The notes under the pieces are model-generated. The model was not told the DNA's origin. It did not search any database and saw only the letters and a list, made by a program, of their open reading frames with translations. DNA of 13,335 nucleotides, taken from an uncultured Oscillospiraceae bacterium. Lineage in GTDB: Bacteria; Bacillota; Clostridia; Oscillospirales; Acutalibacteraceae. The DNA is taken from NCBI GenBank assembly GCA_900540535.1, contig UQGM01000058.1:1-13335 (forward strand). The letters run 5' to 3'. Of the stretch, positions 6,873 through 13,199 are shown piece after piece (the first letter of the stretch is position 1; every line of letters begins with the position of its first letter). Both the position numbers and the translations under genes were made by a program.

Positions 6873-6890
6873 CTGTAATTTACATTACAG
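6873..6890. repeat. Inverted repeat CTGTAAT-ttac-ATTACAG at the end of the DUF1648 gene
   Basis: 7-bp perfect arms around TTAC, covering the stop codon of the DUF1648 gene and lying 37 bp before sdpR. It has no T-tract, so it is not a classic terminator. It could be an RNA processing or stability hairpin or a minor operator; it does not match the ATTTAGA repeats. Confidence 0.4.
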
Positions 6891-7239
6891 GACTTATCAT
6901 AAGTAAAAATGCAAAAATAATCGTTAAGGTTGAAAAGATTGAAACGCCGTTTACAAAATAGGCAAAACCGTTAAAGCTTTTTCGTATAAGTAAAACCGAA
7001 GACGGCAAGGCAATAGCGGAAATTACCATTGAAATAATCGGAAGCGGATAAAGTTCCGATTTATCTCCCCACCTATCATAGCCGCCCTGCTCTGACCAGT
7101 GAAGAGGAACAGTATCAGGCAGTTTGTCTATTATTATGAAACAGGCTATCAGAAAGCCAAGAGCAAACAAAAAAGTGAAAATCGCTACACTGTAAGACAT
7201 AGTATTATAGGGAAGCATAAATGATTTCGTTCTTTTCAT
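6880..7239 (-). CDS. Stand-alone DUF1648 membrane protein (SdpI N-terminal-like), first gene of the sdp operon
   Basis: 119 aa. The segment LPDTVPLHWSEQGGYDRWGDKSE (residues 40-62) is the same signature as residues 29-48 of the neighbouring SdpI (P-x-x-VP-x-HW...G-x-D-x-x-G-x-K). It sits between a first membrane helix (about 15-37) and two more (about 64-83, 93-115). The SdpI C-terminal domain (TPWTL, W-x-KTHR) is absent, so this is the N-terminal half only. The ATG at 7237-7239 is chosen because GGTGAT ends 5 nt before it; an in-frame TTG two codons earlier has no space for a ribosome site. It is the first gene after the repressed promoter and may be a partner or decoy for SdpI (inference). 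Confidence 0.85.
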   Translation of the reverse strand: MKRTKSFMLPYNTMSYSVAIFTFLFALGFLIACFIIIDKLPDTVPLHWSEQGGYDRWGDKSELYPLPIISMVISAIALPSSVLLIRKSFNGFAYFVNGVSIFSTLTIIFAFLLMISPVM

Positions 7240-7311
7240 TGCCAATCACCACTCTCTAAAAATTCAAAGCAAGTTACAGCAGATATATTGCTATTATTTC
7301 AGAAGTTTTTT

Positions 7312-7325
7312 ACCGCCTCCTTTTA
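7312..7325 (-). promoter_or_regulatory. Orphan ribosome-binding site, duplicate of the sdpR one
   Basis: ACCGCCTCCTTTTA at 7312-7325 is identical to 6841-6854, the ribosome site of sdpR. On the minus strand it reads TAAAAGGAGGCGGT, an excellent site, but no ATG, GTG or TTG follows at usable distance. It lies 2 bp from operator 1. It looks like a remnant from an arrangement where sdpR directly followed the promoter. Confidence 0.55.
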
Positions 7326-7327
7326 TC

Positions 7328-7347
7328 ATTTAGAATTTCATCTAAAT
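7328..7347. promoter_or_regulatory. SdpR operator, copy 1 (downstream of the -10)
   Basis: Inverted repeat with arms ATTTAGA and TCTAAAT and a 6-nt spacer. It starts 2 bp after the -10 and covers the transcription start. The same arms and spacer length occur at 7384-7403, with centres 56 bp apart. A+T-rich 7+6+7 repeats fit ArsR-family dimers. Assignment to SdpR is by position. Confidence 0.75.
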
Positions 7348-7349
7348 GT

Positions 7350-7378
7350 ATTTTAGCATTGATTTTATCCACTGTCAA
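7350..7378 (-). promoter_or_regulatory. Promoter of the sdp operon (near-consensus, extended -10)
   Basis: Minus strand: TTGACA (7373-7378), a 17-bp spacer and TAAAAT (7350-7355), preceded by TGC as an extended -10. It lies about 110 nt upstream of the DUF1648 start and exactly between the two ATTTAGA/TCTAAAT repeats. Such strength suggests a promoter that is held off and released. Confidence 0.85.
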
Positions 7379-7383
7379 CAGTT

Positions 7384-7403
7384 ATTTAGAAAATTATCTA
7401 AAT
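7384..7403. promoter_or_regulatory. SdpR operator, copy 2 (upstream of the -35)
   Basis: Arms ATTTAGA and TCTAAAT with a 6-nt spacer, beginning 5 bp upstream of the -35. Flanking TGTATTTT after the right arm is also shared with copy 1, so about 30 bp are repeated. Two sites around one promoter allow cooperative binding or a short loop. Confidence 0.72.
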
Positions 7404-7410
7404 GTATTTT

Positions 7411-7448
7411 TGCAAAAAGAAAACGGCACATCCTAACGGATGTGCCGT
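7411..7448 (-). terminator. Terminator of secG
   Basis: ACGGCACATCC / GGATGTGCCGT, an 11-bp perfect stem with a TAAC loop (7423-7448), followed on the minus strand by TTTTCTTTTTGC. It lies 18 bp after the secG stop and just upstream of the sdp operators, insulating the sdp promoter. Confidence 0.88.
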
Positions 7449-7466
7449 AACTTTTTAGATTTCAAA

Positions 7467-7715
7467 TTATAAGAAGAAGAAAAGAAGAGCAGCTGCAAGT
7501 GTTACAACAAAGAAAATGATTGCAATAGCTTTTGTTGCACGCTCAAGCTTTGCTTCCATCTTGCGGCCCTTTGTCTTACCAAGGAAAGACTCTGCGCCGC
7601 CGGCAATAGCACCGGAAAGACCTGCCTGACGTCCCTGCTGAAGAAGAACGACAATGATAATGGCAACTGAAAGTATTATAAGTGCAATGCCTAAAACTAT
7701 TTCATACCAAGCCAT
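7467..7715 (-). CDS. secG: Protein-export membrane protein SecG
   Basis: 82 aa, typical for SecG, the small subunit of the SecYEG protein channel. Two membrane helices (residues about 4-25 and 60-80) flank the conserved linker: LQQGRQAGLSGAIAGGAESFLGKTKGR (25-51) carries the family's QQG...G-x-x-GGAE-x-x-x-G-K pattern. The ATG at 7713-7715 is chosen for GGAGG 8 nt upstream and because the protein then begins MAWYEIVLG; the 18-codon upstream extension has no homology or ribosome site. It has its own promoter and terminator and no rnr/smpB neighbour. Confidence 0.95.
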   Translation of the reverse strand: MAWYEIVLGIALIILSVAIIIVVLLQQGRQAGLSGAIAGGAESFLGKTKGRKMEAKLERATKAIAIIFFVVTLAAALLFFFL

Positions 7716-7759
7716 TTTTAAACCTCCGCACAATATATAGAAAACTGTTTTACTAATGA

Positions 7760-7788
7760 ATTTTATCACACCCCTTAAGAAAAAGCAA
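7760..7788 (-). promoter_or_regulatory. Promoter of secG
   Basis: Minus strand: TTGCTT (7783-7788), a 17-bp spacer and an extended -10 TGATAAAAT with TAAAAT at 7760-7765. It gives a leader of about 38 nt. It implies that the hairpin region at 7870-8005 is not part of the secG leader. Confidence 0.65.
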
Positions 7789-7869
7789 GTTATTTTTATA
7801 TTTAAATCCCTATTTATAACAAAATTTACCAGTATTTTTTATGCGCACACTGCACAGAATACTATCAGC

Positions 7870-8005
7870 AGGGAAAACCGAAAAAAAAGCGTTTGCCGGC
7901 TTCCCCGCTATCCGTTAGTTTCCGGGGAAGCCCGGCTTAACGGTTTTAATATCCCGACGGTAATTTCGTTTTTAAGAGAAATTTTTTCCGTCGGGATTTC
8001 TTTTT
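7870..8005 (+). ncRNA. Candidate small structured RNA ending in a strong terminator
   Basis: No gene explains this region. A 13-bp stem with one bulge pairs 7895-7907 (GCCGGCTTCCCCG) with 7923-7936. It is enclosed by AAAACCG (7874-7880) pairing with CGGTTTT (7941-7947). The loop CCGTTA (7912-7917) is complementary to TAACGG (7938-7943), giving an alternative fold with inner stem CCGGG/CCCGG. Then ATCCCGACGG (7951-7960) pairs with CCGTCGGGAT (7988-7997), with an inner AATTTC/GAAATT, followed by TTCTTTTTG: a plus-strand terminator. Only a weak promoter (TACTAT at 7860-7865) is visible. It matches no RNA family I recognise. Confidence 0.4.
7951..8005 (+). terminator. Plus-strand Rho-independent terminator without an upstream protein gene
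   Basis: A 10-bp G+C-rich stem ATCCCGACGG/CCGTCGGGAT with an extended A+T inner stem, followed by TTCTTTTTGTTT. On the minus strand the flank is ATTAAAACCG, so it works in the plus direction only. The nearest plus-strand protein gene upstream ends at 4037, hence the small-RNA proposal. Confidence 0.7.
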
Positions 8006-8116
8006 GTTTATTAAGCTATATGCAAAAGGCTGCTGCTATAATCATCCGCCATGTTCTGCCCTTGCAGCGACTTAAAATATAGTTTTTTCTATGCTAAAAC
8101 TATGCACATATTTTTA

Positions 8117-8145
8117 TAGACTTTATAAAAACATTATGTTAGAAT
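8117..8145 (+). promoter_or_regulatory. Promoter of the small membrane protein/ybjQ pair
   Basis: TAGACT (8117-8122), a 17-bp spacer and TAGAAT (8140-8145), with TG one base before it (extended -10). A hairpin ATAGTTTT/AAAACTAT lies just upstream at 8079-8103 and could be an operator. The leader to the GTG start is about 35 nt. Confidence 0.5.
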
Positions 8146-8184
8146 GAGGTCAAAGACAAAGCTCAATTTATTGGGGTGACAAAC

Positions 8185-8409
8185 GTGAACATGCACCGAA
8201 AGAAAATGGTGGCTCCCATTGTGATATCAGTCATTGTGGTACTTTATTATGCTGCTTATTTTGGCCTTTTAATAACAATGTTAGACGGTATATGGAAGTA
8301 TGTGTTAGGCATTGTTCCTATTTTACTGTCAGCTGTAATGGTCAAAGTCTGCATAGAAAGAATAAAAGAAATAAAGGATGGCGAAGAAGATGATATTAGT
8401 AAATACTGA
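8185..8409 (+). CDS. Small two-helix membrane protein paired with a YbjQ-family protein
   Basis: 74 aa, function unknown. Two membrane helices: APIVISVIVVLYYAAYFGLLI (about residues 10-30) and WKYVLGIVPILLSAVMVKVCI (about 37-57), then a charged tail, ERIKEIKDGEEDD. The start GTG 8185 follows GGGGTGA (8173-8179). GTG 8176 lies within that site and is rejected; ATG 8191 is possible. The 3' end overlaps the YbjQ start by 20 bp, suggesting coupled translation and perhaps a physical complex. Confidence 0.75.
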   Translation: MNMHRKKMVAPIVISVIVVLYYAAYFGLLITMLDGIWKYVLGIVPILLSAVMVKVCIERIKEIKDGEEDDISKY

Positions 8410-8707
8410 TTACATCAGCGGTAAAAAATTAGAAACACTGTCTCTTGTAAAGGGAAGCACAATCCAATCTAAAAACATTGGAAAAGACATTACACAAAGT
8501 TTTAAAACTATAATCGGCGGCGAATTAAAGGCATATAACGAGATGATGAACGATGCCCGTGCACTTGCCACAAAGAGAATGGTAGAAGAAGCCGAGGCAT
8601 TGGGGGCAGATGCAGTAGTAAATATTCGATATGCATCATCAGCCATTATGCAGGGAGCCGCTGAGGTTATCGCATACGGAACTGCAGTTAAGTTCATTGA
8701 TGAATAA
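8390..8707 (+). CDS. YbjQ/UPF0145-family protein (heavy-metal-binding domain superfamily)
   Basis: 105 aa, the normal size of the family. It begins MILVNTDYISGKKLETLSLVKGSTI, a variant of the usual start (xxTTxxIxGxxIxxxLGxVxG), followed by IGGELKAYNEMMNDARALATKRMVEEAEALGADAVVNIRY (residues 46-85), where the family has GG-x-x-x-x-Y-x-x-x-x-x-x-AR-x-x-A...A-x-x-x-GA-(N/D)-AV. It ends AYGTAVKF, matching the family's GTAV. The protein forms ring-like oligomers in known structures; its cellular role is not settled. ATG 8390 is preferred to 8378 (MAKK extension) because AAGGA at 8374-8378 gives spacing and family homologs begin at MI. Confidence 0.88.
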   Translation: MILVNTDYISGKKLETLSLVKGSTIQSKNIGKDITQSFKTIIGGELKAYNEMMNDARALATKRMVEEAEALGADAVVNIRYASSAIMQGAAEVIAYGTAVKFIDE

Positions 8708-8733
8708 AAAATAATATTTTAAAACTTTAACGC

Positions 8734-8773
8734 AATACGGCGTTATGACCTTTAAAAGTCATAACGCCGTATT
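8734..8773. terminator. Hairpin between ybjQ and parC, 16-bp perfect arms
   Basis: AATACGGCGTTATGAC (8734-8749) and GTCATAACGCCGTATT (8758-8773) with the loop CTTTAAAA. T-tracts on both sides are modest, but its position between converging genes and arm length support a bidirectional terminator. A second small stem (GGACT/AGTCC, 8796-8812, inside GGTT/AACC) lies nearer the parC end. Confidence 0.75.
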
Positions 8774-8841
8774 ATTGTTATAATCCGGTTTCCGAGGACT
8801 TGGTGTTAGTCCATAGAACCTTAAATAATCTGCTTTGCAAT

Positions 8842-11082
8842 TTACAGCTTTAACTGTTCTCCTGCATCCTCTGCGCTTAAAAATGCTCCCAGTGCAGGAA
8901 GATTCTTTGTGCGGTAACGGTGTTCCTTGGCAAATTCGCCCTCTACATAATCCCTTACCTCTTCAACTCTCTGTCCCCTTTTGAGGTTCATTACCGCAAC
9001 GCCTATTGTATCCTTTGTGGTCTTTATGCTTACTGCTCCGGTATTTATAAGCAAAAGTCTGCCTGCTGAAGATTTAAGGATAATATCCTTATCCTCAGAA
9101 AGCTGTACCATTGCAGCAAGAGGAGCTTTATCAGAATAAGCTTTCAGAAGCTTTTTGCGGTTCGTCTTTGTGGCATAGGAATTAAGAGGCACTTTCGCTG
9201 CCTTTCCGTTTTCAAAGACAAAGAGCATATGTCCGGAATAATCCTTTGTAACAGCCATGAAAACTGCGTTTTCCCCTTCATCCATCTGGAGCTTTGAGGC
9301 TACATAGTCTCCCAGCACACTTGCCTTTGTATCGTCAAAATCAGATGCCTTTGCCTTATAGACCTGACATTTATCCGTAAAGAAAAGCAGCTCGTCAAGA
9401 TTGCTTCCCTCAACGGTTTTTACTATCTCGTCACCGTCTTTAAGTTTATGCTCTCCACTCATACGCAGTGACAAAGGAGTAATCTTCTTGAAATATCCAT
9501 CCTTTGTAAAGAAAAAGGTTACGGGATAATCGGGAATTTCCTCTATTTCAGGCTCATCCTCAAGATCGGCAGTGTAGCAGATTTCGCTCTTTCTCGGCTG
9601 AGAATATTTATCCTCAACTCCCTGAAGCTCTTCTATGATTATTTTCTTTATTCTGCTGCGGCTGTTTAAGATATCCTCCATATCGGCAATCTCTTTCTGG
9701 AGATCCTCAATATCCGCTGTACGCTTAAGGATATATTCCTTATTGAGATGACGCAGCTTTATTTCCGCTACATATTCCGCCTGGGTTTCGTCGATTCCGA
9801 AGCCGATCATCAAATTGGGGACAACTTCGCTTTCCTCATCGGTTCCACGGATTATAGCGATTGCCTTATCAATATCAAGAAGTATCTTTTCAAGACCCTT
9901 GAGCAGATGAAGCTTATTCTTTGCCTTTGTAAGGTCAAAGAATGTGCGGCGCTTTACGCACTCGGTACGGAAAGCTATCCACTCGTTTAAAAGCTCCTTG
10001 ACGCCCAAAACTTTAGGTGTACCTGAAATAAGAACATTGAAGTTGCAGGAGAAGGTATCTTCGAGGGTGGTCATCTTAAAGAGCTTTGCCATGAGCTTTT
10101 CAGCATCCACGCCTCTCTTAAGGTCAACGGTTATTTTAAGTCCGTTTCTGTCCGTTTCATCACGGACATCGCTGATTTCCTTTAATGCTCCCGCTTTGAC
10201 CTTTTCTATCATCTTATCGATAATAGCCTCGACGGTGGTTGTAGGCGGAATTTCAGTAATATCAATACAGTTATTTGATTTATCGTACTGATACTTTGCC
10301 CTTACCTTGATTCCTCCTCTGCCCGTCTGATAAATCTTTTCGATTTCTTCACGGTTATAGAGAATCTTTCCTCCGCCGGAGAAATCCGGCGCTGCAAGGG
10401 TATCGGCTACCTCATGGTCGGGATTTTTAATAAGTGCAATTGTGGTATCGCATATCTCTTTAAGGTTAAAAGGACAAATTGAGCTTGCCATACCTACGGC
10501 GATACCTGTATTGGCATTTACAAGCACTGATGGGAATGATACCGGCAAAAGAGTCGGCTCCTTCATGGTGCTGTCGTAGTTATCTACAAAATCAACGGTA
10601 TCCTTATCTATATCCCTGAAAAGCTCGGCGCAAATAGGCGCAAGCTTTGCTTCGGTATATCTCGACGCTGCCCATGCCATATCTCTCGAATAAGCTTTAC
10701 CGAAGTTACCCTTTGAATCAACATAAGGATGCAGCAAAGCTTCATAGCCCTTTGAAAGACGTACCATTGTATCGTAAATAGCAATGTCTCCGTGAGGGTT
10801 AAGCTGCATTGTACGTCCCACGATATTTGCGGATTTGATTCTTCCGCCGGTTAAAAGTCCCATCTTATACATTGTATAAAGGAGCTTTCTGTGGGAGGGC
10901 TTGAAACCGTCGATTTCCGGAATGGCTCGGCTCAAAATAACGCTCATAGCATAGGGCATATAGTTTATTTCAAGGGTTTCGGTTATAGGCTGTTCAACTA
11001 TTTCACCCGCTCCGATTATATGTCCTTTTACAGGCGGCTCGTTTCCTGCCGGCTGCTCGGTCTTTTTTCTTTTTCCTGCCAT
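8842..11082 (-). CDS. parC: DNA topoisomerase IV subunit A-like (ParC/GyrA family)
   Basis: 746 aa. This is the DNA-cutting subunit of a type II topoisomerase. The catalytic Tyr is Y142 in AWAASRYTEAKLAP. The conserved segment P-x-VLVNANTGIAVGMASSICPFNL (184-207), PDFSGGG (232-238) and GRGGIKVRA (254-262) follow in family order, then the coiled-coil/C-gate region (about 380-500) and a short beta-propeller C-terminal domain from about 518. There is no GyrA-box (QRRGGKG), which favours decatenating topo IV over supercoiling gyrase. In the quinolone region, NPHGDIAIYD (95-104) has Ile100 where GyrA/ParC usually has Ser and Asn95 where His is usual. ATG follows AAAAGGAGGG. It is 19 bp after parE: one operon. 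Confidence 0.92.
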   Translation of the reverse strand: MAGKRKKTEQPAGNEPPVKGHIIGAGEIVEQPITETLEINYMPYAMSVILSRAIPEIDGFKPSHRKLLYTMYKMGLLTGGRIKSANIVGRTMQLNPHGDIAIYDTMVRLSKGYEALLHPYVDSKGNFGKAYSRDMAWAASRYTEAKLAPICAELFRDIDKDTVDFVDNYDSTMKEPTLLPVSFPSVLVNANTGIAVGMASSICPFNLKEICDTTIALIKNPDHEVADTLAAPDFSGGGKILYNREEIEKIYQTGRGGIKVRAKYQYDKSNNCIDITEIPPTTTVEAIIDKMIEKVKAGALKEISDVRDETDRNGLKITVDLKRGVDAEKLMAKLFKMTTLEDTFSCNFNVLISGTPKVLGVKELLNEWIAFRTECVKRRTFFDLTKAKNKLHLLKGLEKILLDIDKAIAIIRGTDEESEVVPNLMIGFGIDETQAEYVAEIKLRHLNKEYILKRTADIEDLQKEIADMEDILNSRSRIKKIIIEELQGVEDKYSQPRKSEICYTADLEDEPEIEEIPDYPVTFFFTKDGYFKKITPLSLRMSGEHKLKDGDEIVKTVEGSNLDELLFFTDKCQVYKAKASDFDDTKASVLGDYVASKLQMDEGENAVFMAVTKDYSGHMLFVFENGKAAKVPLNSYATKTNRKKLLKAYSDKAPLAAMVQLSEDKDIILKSSAGRLLLINTGAVSIKTTKDTIGVAVMNLKRGQRVEEVRDYVEGEFAKEHRYRTKNLPALGAFLSAEDAGEQLKL

Positions 11083-11101
11083 TTGCTTTTCCCTCCTTTT
11101 A

Positions 11102-13084
11102 TCAGCTTACGTCGGTCATATCAATATAAAGATGTCCGCTTTCGGCTATGTGTTCCTTTCTGCCTGCAAGGTTATCACCTAAAAGCAAATCGAACACCTG
11201 CGCCGTTTTCTCAGCTTCCTCCGGCTGTATCTTTATAAGACGTCGTGTTGACGGATTCATAGTTGTAAGACTCATCATATCGGCGTCGTTTTCACCGAGT
11301 CCTTTTGAACGCTGGATTGTATATTTGCTTTCACCTATCTGATTTAAAACATCGGTCTTTTCCCTCTCAGTATAGGCAAACCATGTTTCTCCCTTACTGT
11401 TGATTTCGTAAAGGGGTGATTCCGCAATATAGACCTTGCCCTCATTTATAAGAGTAGGCATAAGACGGTAAATCATAGTAAGAACAAGGGTTCTTATCTG
11501 GAAGCCGTCAACATCGGCATCGGTACAGATTATGATTTTATTCCAGCGGAGATTATCGAGACTGAATGAGGAAAGCTCCTTACTGGATTTGCTCTTTACC
11601 TCAACGCCGCATCCAAGCACCTTAATAAGGTCGGTGATAATATCATTTTTGAAGATTTTATCGTATTCGGATTTTAAGCAGTTAAGGATTTTACCTCTTA
11701 TGGGGATAATCGCCTGGAATGTGGCATCCCTTGCCTGCTTACAGGCGCCGAGAGCTGAGTCACCCTCCACTATGAACAGCTCTCTTTCGTTTATGTCCTT
11801 GCTGCGGCAGTCAACAAACTTCTGTACCCTATTTGCAAGATCATTGGAGCTCTGGAGTGTCTTTTTAAGATTTAATCTTGTACTCTCAGCCTTTATACGG
11901 CTTCTCATATTAATAAGTATCTGATCGGCTATTTTCTCAGCTTCAAGTCGGTTTTCGATAAAGTAAACCTCCAGCTGATGACGGAAAAAGTCGGTCATAG
12001 CTTCCTGAATGAACTTATTATTGATAGCTTTCTTGGTCTGGTTTTCATAGGATGTCTGAGTTGAAAGAGATGAAACTACAAGAATCAGACAGTCCTCAAT
12101 ATCCTGGAATGAAATCTTGCTGTCGCTTTTGAGATATTTGCTGTTCTGCTTCAAATATGCGTCAACCTGCGACACAAATGCGCTTCGCACCGCTTTTTCC
12201 GGCGCTCCGCCGTATTCCAGCCAGCTTGAGTTATGATAATATTCCTTGAGCCGCTTCTTATTTGAAAAACAAAGTGCAGCGTTTATCTTGACTTTATAAT
12301 CGGGCTTGTCCTCACGGTCACGGCCTACACGCTCCGTCTGCCAGAACTGAGGTGTCGAAAAGGCATCCTCGCCGGCAAATTCCTTTACATAATCCATTAT
12401 GCCGTTTTCATAGATATACTCATAGGTATCAAAGCCCTTTGGTGTTTCGTCCTTTAAGATAAAACGTACTCCTGCGTTTACTATGGACTGACGCTTTATT
12501 GTCTCCTGATAATATTCAAGGGGAACGTCAATATCGGTGAATACGTTAAGGTCAGGCTTCCACCTTATACGTGAGCCTGTATCCTTTTTGGTGTACTCCT
12601 CTTTCAGAAGCTTTCCGTCCGGCTCTCCCTGTTTAAACTTCATAACATAGCGGTATCCGTCACGGTGCACCTCTGCTTCCATATACTCTGAAGCGTACTG
12701 GGTAGAGCAAAGTCCCAGACCGTTGAGTCCCAATGAAAACTCGTAGCTGCCGCCGTTGTTGGTATCGTATTTGCCGCCGGCGTACATCTCGCAGAAAACA
12801 AGCTCCCAGTTGTAGCGGTTCTCCTTTTGGTTGAAATCCACCGGGATTCCTCGTCCGAAATCCTGCACCTCTACGGATTTATCCATATATCTCGTCACTA
12901 TTATTTTATCGCCGAAGCCCTCTCTCGCTTCATCTATGGAGTTAGAGAGAATTTCAAATATTGAGTGCTCACAGCCTTCAAGTCCGTCAGAACCAAAAAT
13001 AACCGCAGGACGTTTTCTTACCCTGTCGGCGCCTTTCAGACTTGTTATATTGTCATTTCCGTATGACGCTTTTTTCTTTGCCAT
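11102..13084 (-). CDS. parE: DNA topoisomerase IV subunit B-like (ParE/GyrB family)
   Basis: 660 aa, ATPase subunit pairing with the downstream ParC. GHKL ATP site: E44 and N48 in EILSNSIDEA, D75 in DFGRGIPVD, and the lid GLNGLG (119-124), where most relatives read GLHGVG. HRDGYRYVMKFKQG (140-153) is the usual strand pair. The TOPRIM magnesium site is VEGDSALGACKQ (439-450) and TDADVDG (521-527), then SKGLGEND (593-600). PIRGK at 461-465 carries Arg as ParE proteins do, where GyrB has Lys. ATP site and lid are both diverged, suggesting a secondary lineage of topo IV common in Clostridia. The ATG at 13082-13084 has GGAGG 11 nt upstream. Confidence 0.92.
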   Translation of the reverse strand: MAKKKASYGNDNITSLKGADRVRKRPAVIFGSDGLEGCEHSIFEILSNSIDEAREGFGDKIIVTRYMDKSVEVQDFGRGIPVDFNQKENRYNWELVFCEMYAGGKYDTNNGGSYEFSLGLNGLGLCSTQYASEYMEAEVHRDGYRYVMKFKQGEPDGKLLKEEYTKKDTGSRIRWKPDLNVFTDIDVPLEYYQETIKRQSIVNAGVRFILKDETPKGFDTYEYIYENGIMDYVKEFAGEDAFSTPQFWQTERVGRDREDKPDYKVKINAALCFSNKKRLKEYYHNSSWLEYGGAPEKAVRSAFVSQVDAYLKQNSKYLKSDSKISFQDIEDCLILVVSSLSTQTSYENQTKKAINNKFIQEAMTDFFRHQLEVYFIENRLEAEKIADQILINMRSRIKAESTRLNLKKTLQSSNDLANRVQKFVDCRSKDINERELFIVEGDSALGACKQARDATFQAIIPIRGKILNCLKSEYDKIFKNDIITDLIKVLGCGVEVKSKSSKELSSFSLDNLRWNKIIICTDADVDGFQIRTLVLTMIYRLMPTLINEGKVYIAESPLYEINSKGETWFAYTEREKTDVLNQIGESKYTIQRSKGLGENDADMMSLTTMNPSTRRLIKIQPEEAEKTAQVFDLLLGDNLAGRKEHIAESGHLYIDMTDVS

Positions 13085-13116
13085 GGTTTTTTATGCCTCC
13101 ACTGCGTAATGGTAAT

Positions 13117-13146
13117 AATTTACACTAATCGGCGGGAAAATGTCAA
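13117..13146 (-). promoter_or_regulatory. Promoter of parE-parC
   Basis: Minus strand: perfect TTGACA (13141-13146), an 18-bp spacer and TAAATT (13117-13122). The spacer is unusually G+C-rich (CCCGCCG). This gives a leader of about 25 nt. Confidence 0.6.
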
Positions 13147-13199
13147 GCTTACGCCTTTATTATGCACAATATTACGTTATTCGTCATTATTTTATATTG

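Noticed and set aside
7320..7410. CRISPR-like or IS-end repeat suggested by the two similar ~30-bp stretches
   Set aside because: Only two copies, placed symmetrically around a promoter, with internal dyad symmetry: operators explain them better.
7895..7943. Classical H-type pseudoknot of the CCGTTA loop with TAACGG
   Set aside because: Only one base would have to cross a 13-bp stem, which is not possible sterically; the pairings are better read as alternative folds.
7756..8082. Plus-strand open frame of 108 codons between secG and the ybjQ pair
   Set aside because: It runs through the secG promoter, several strong hairpins and a terminator, has no good ribosome site, and the translation resembles no protein family.
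8410..8697. Minus-strand open frame opposite ybjQ
   Set aside because: Ala/Ser-rich shadow of the YbjQ coding frame.
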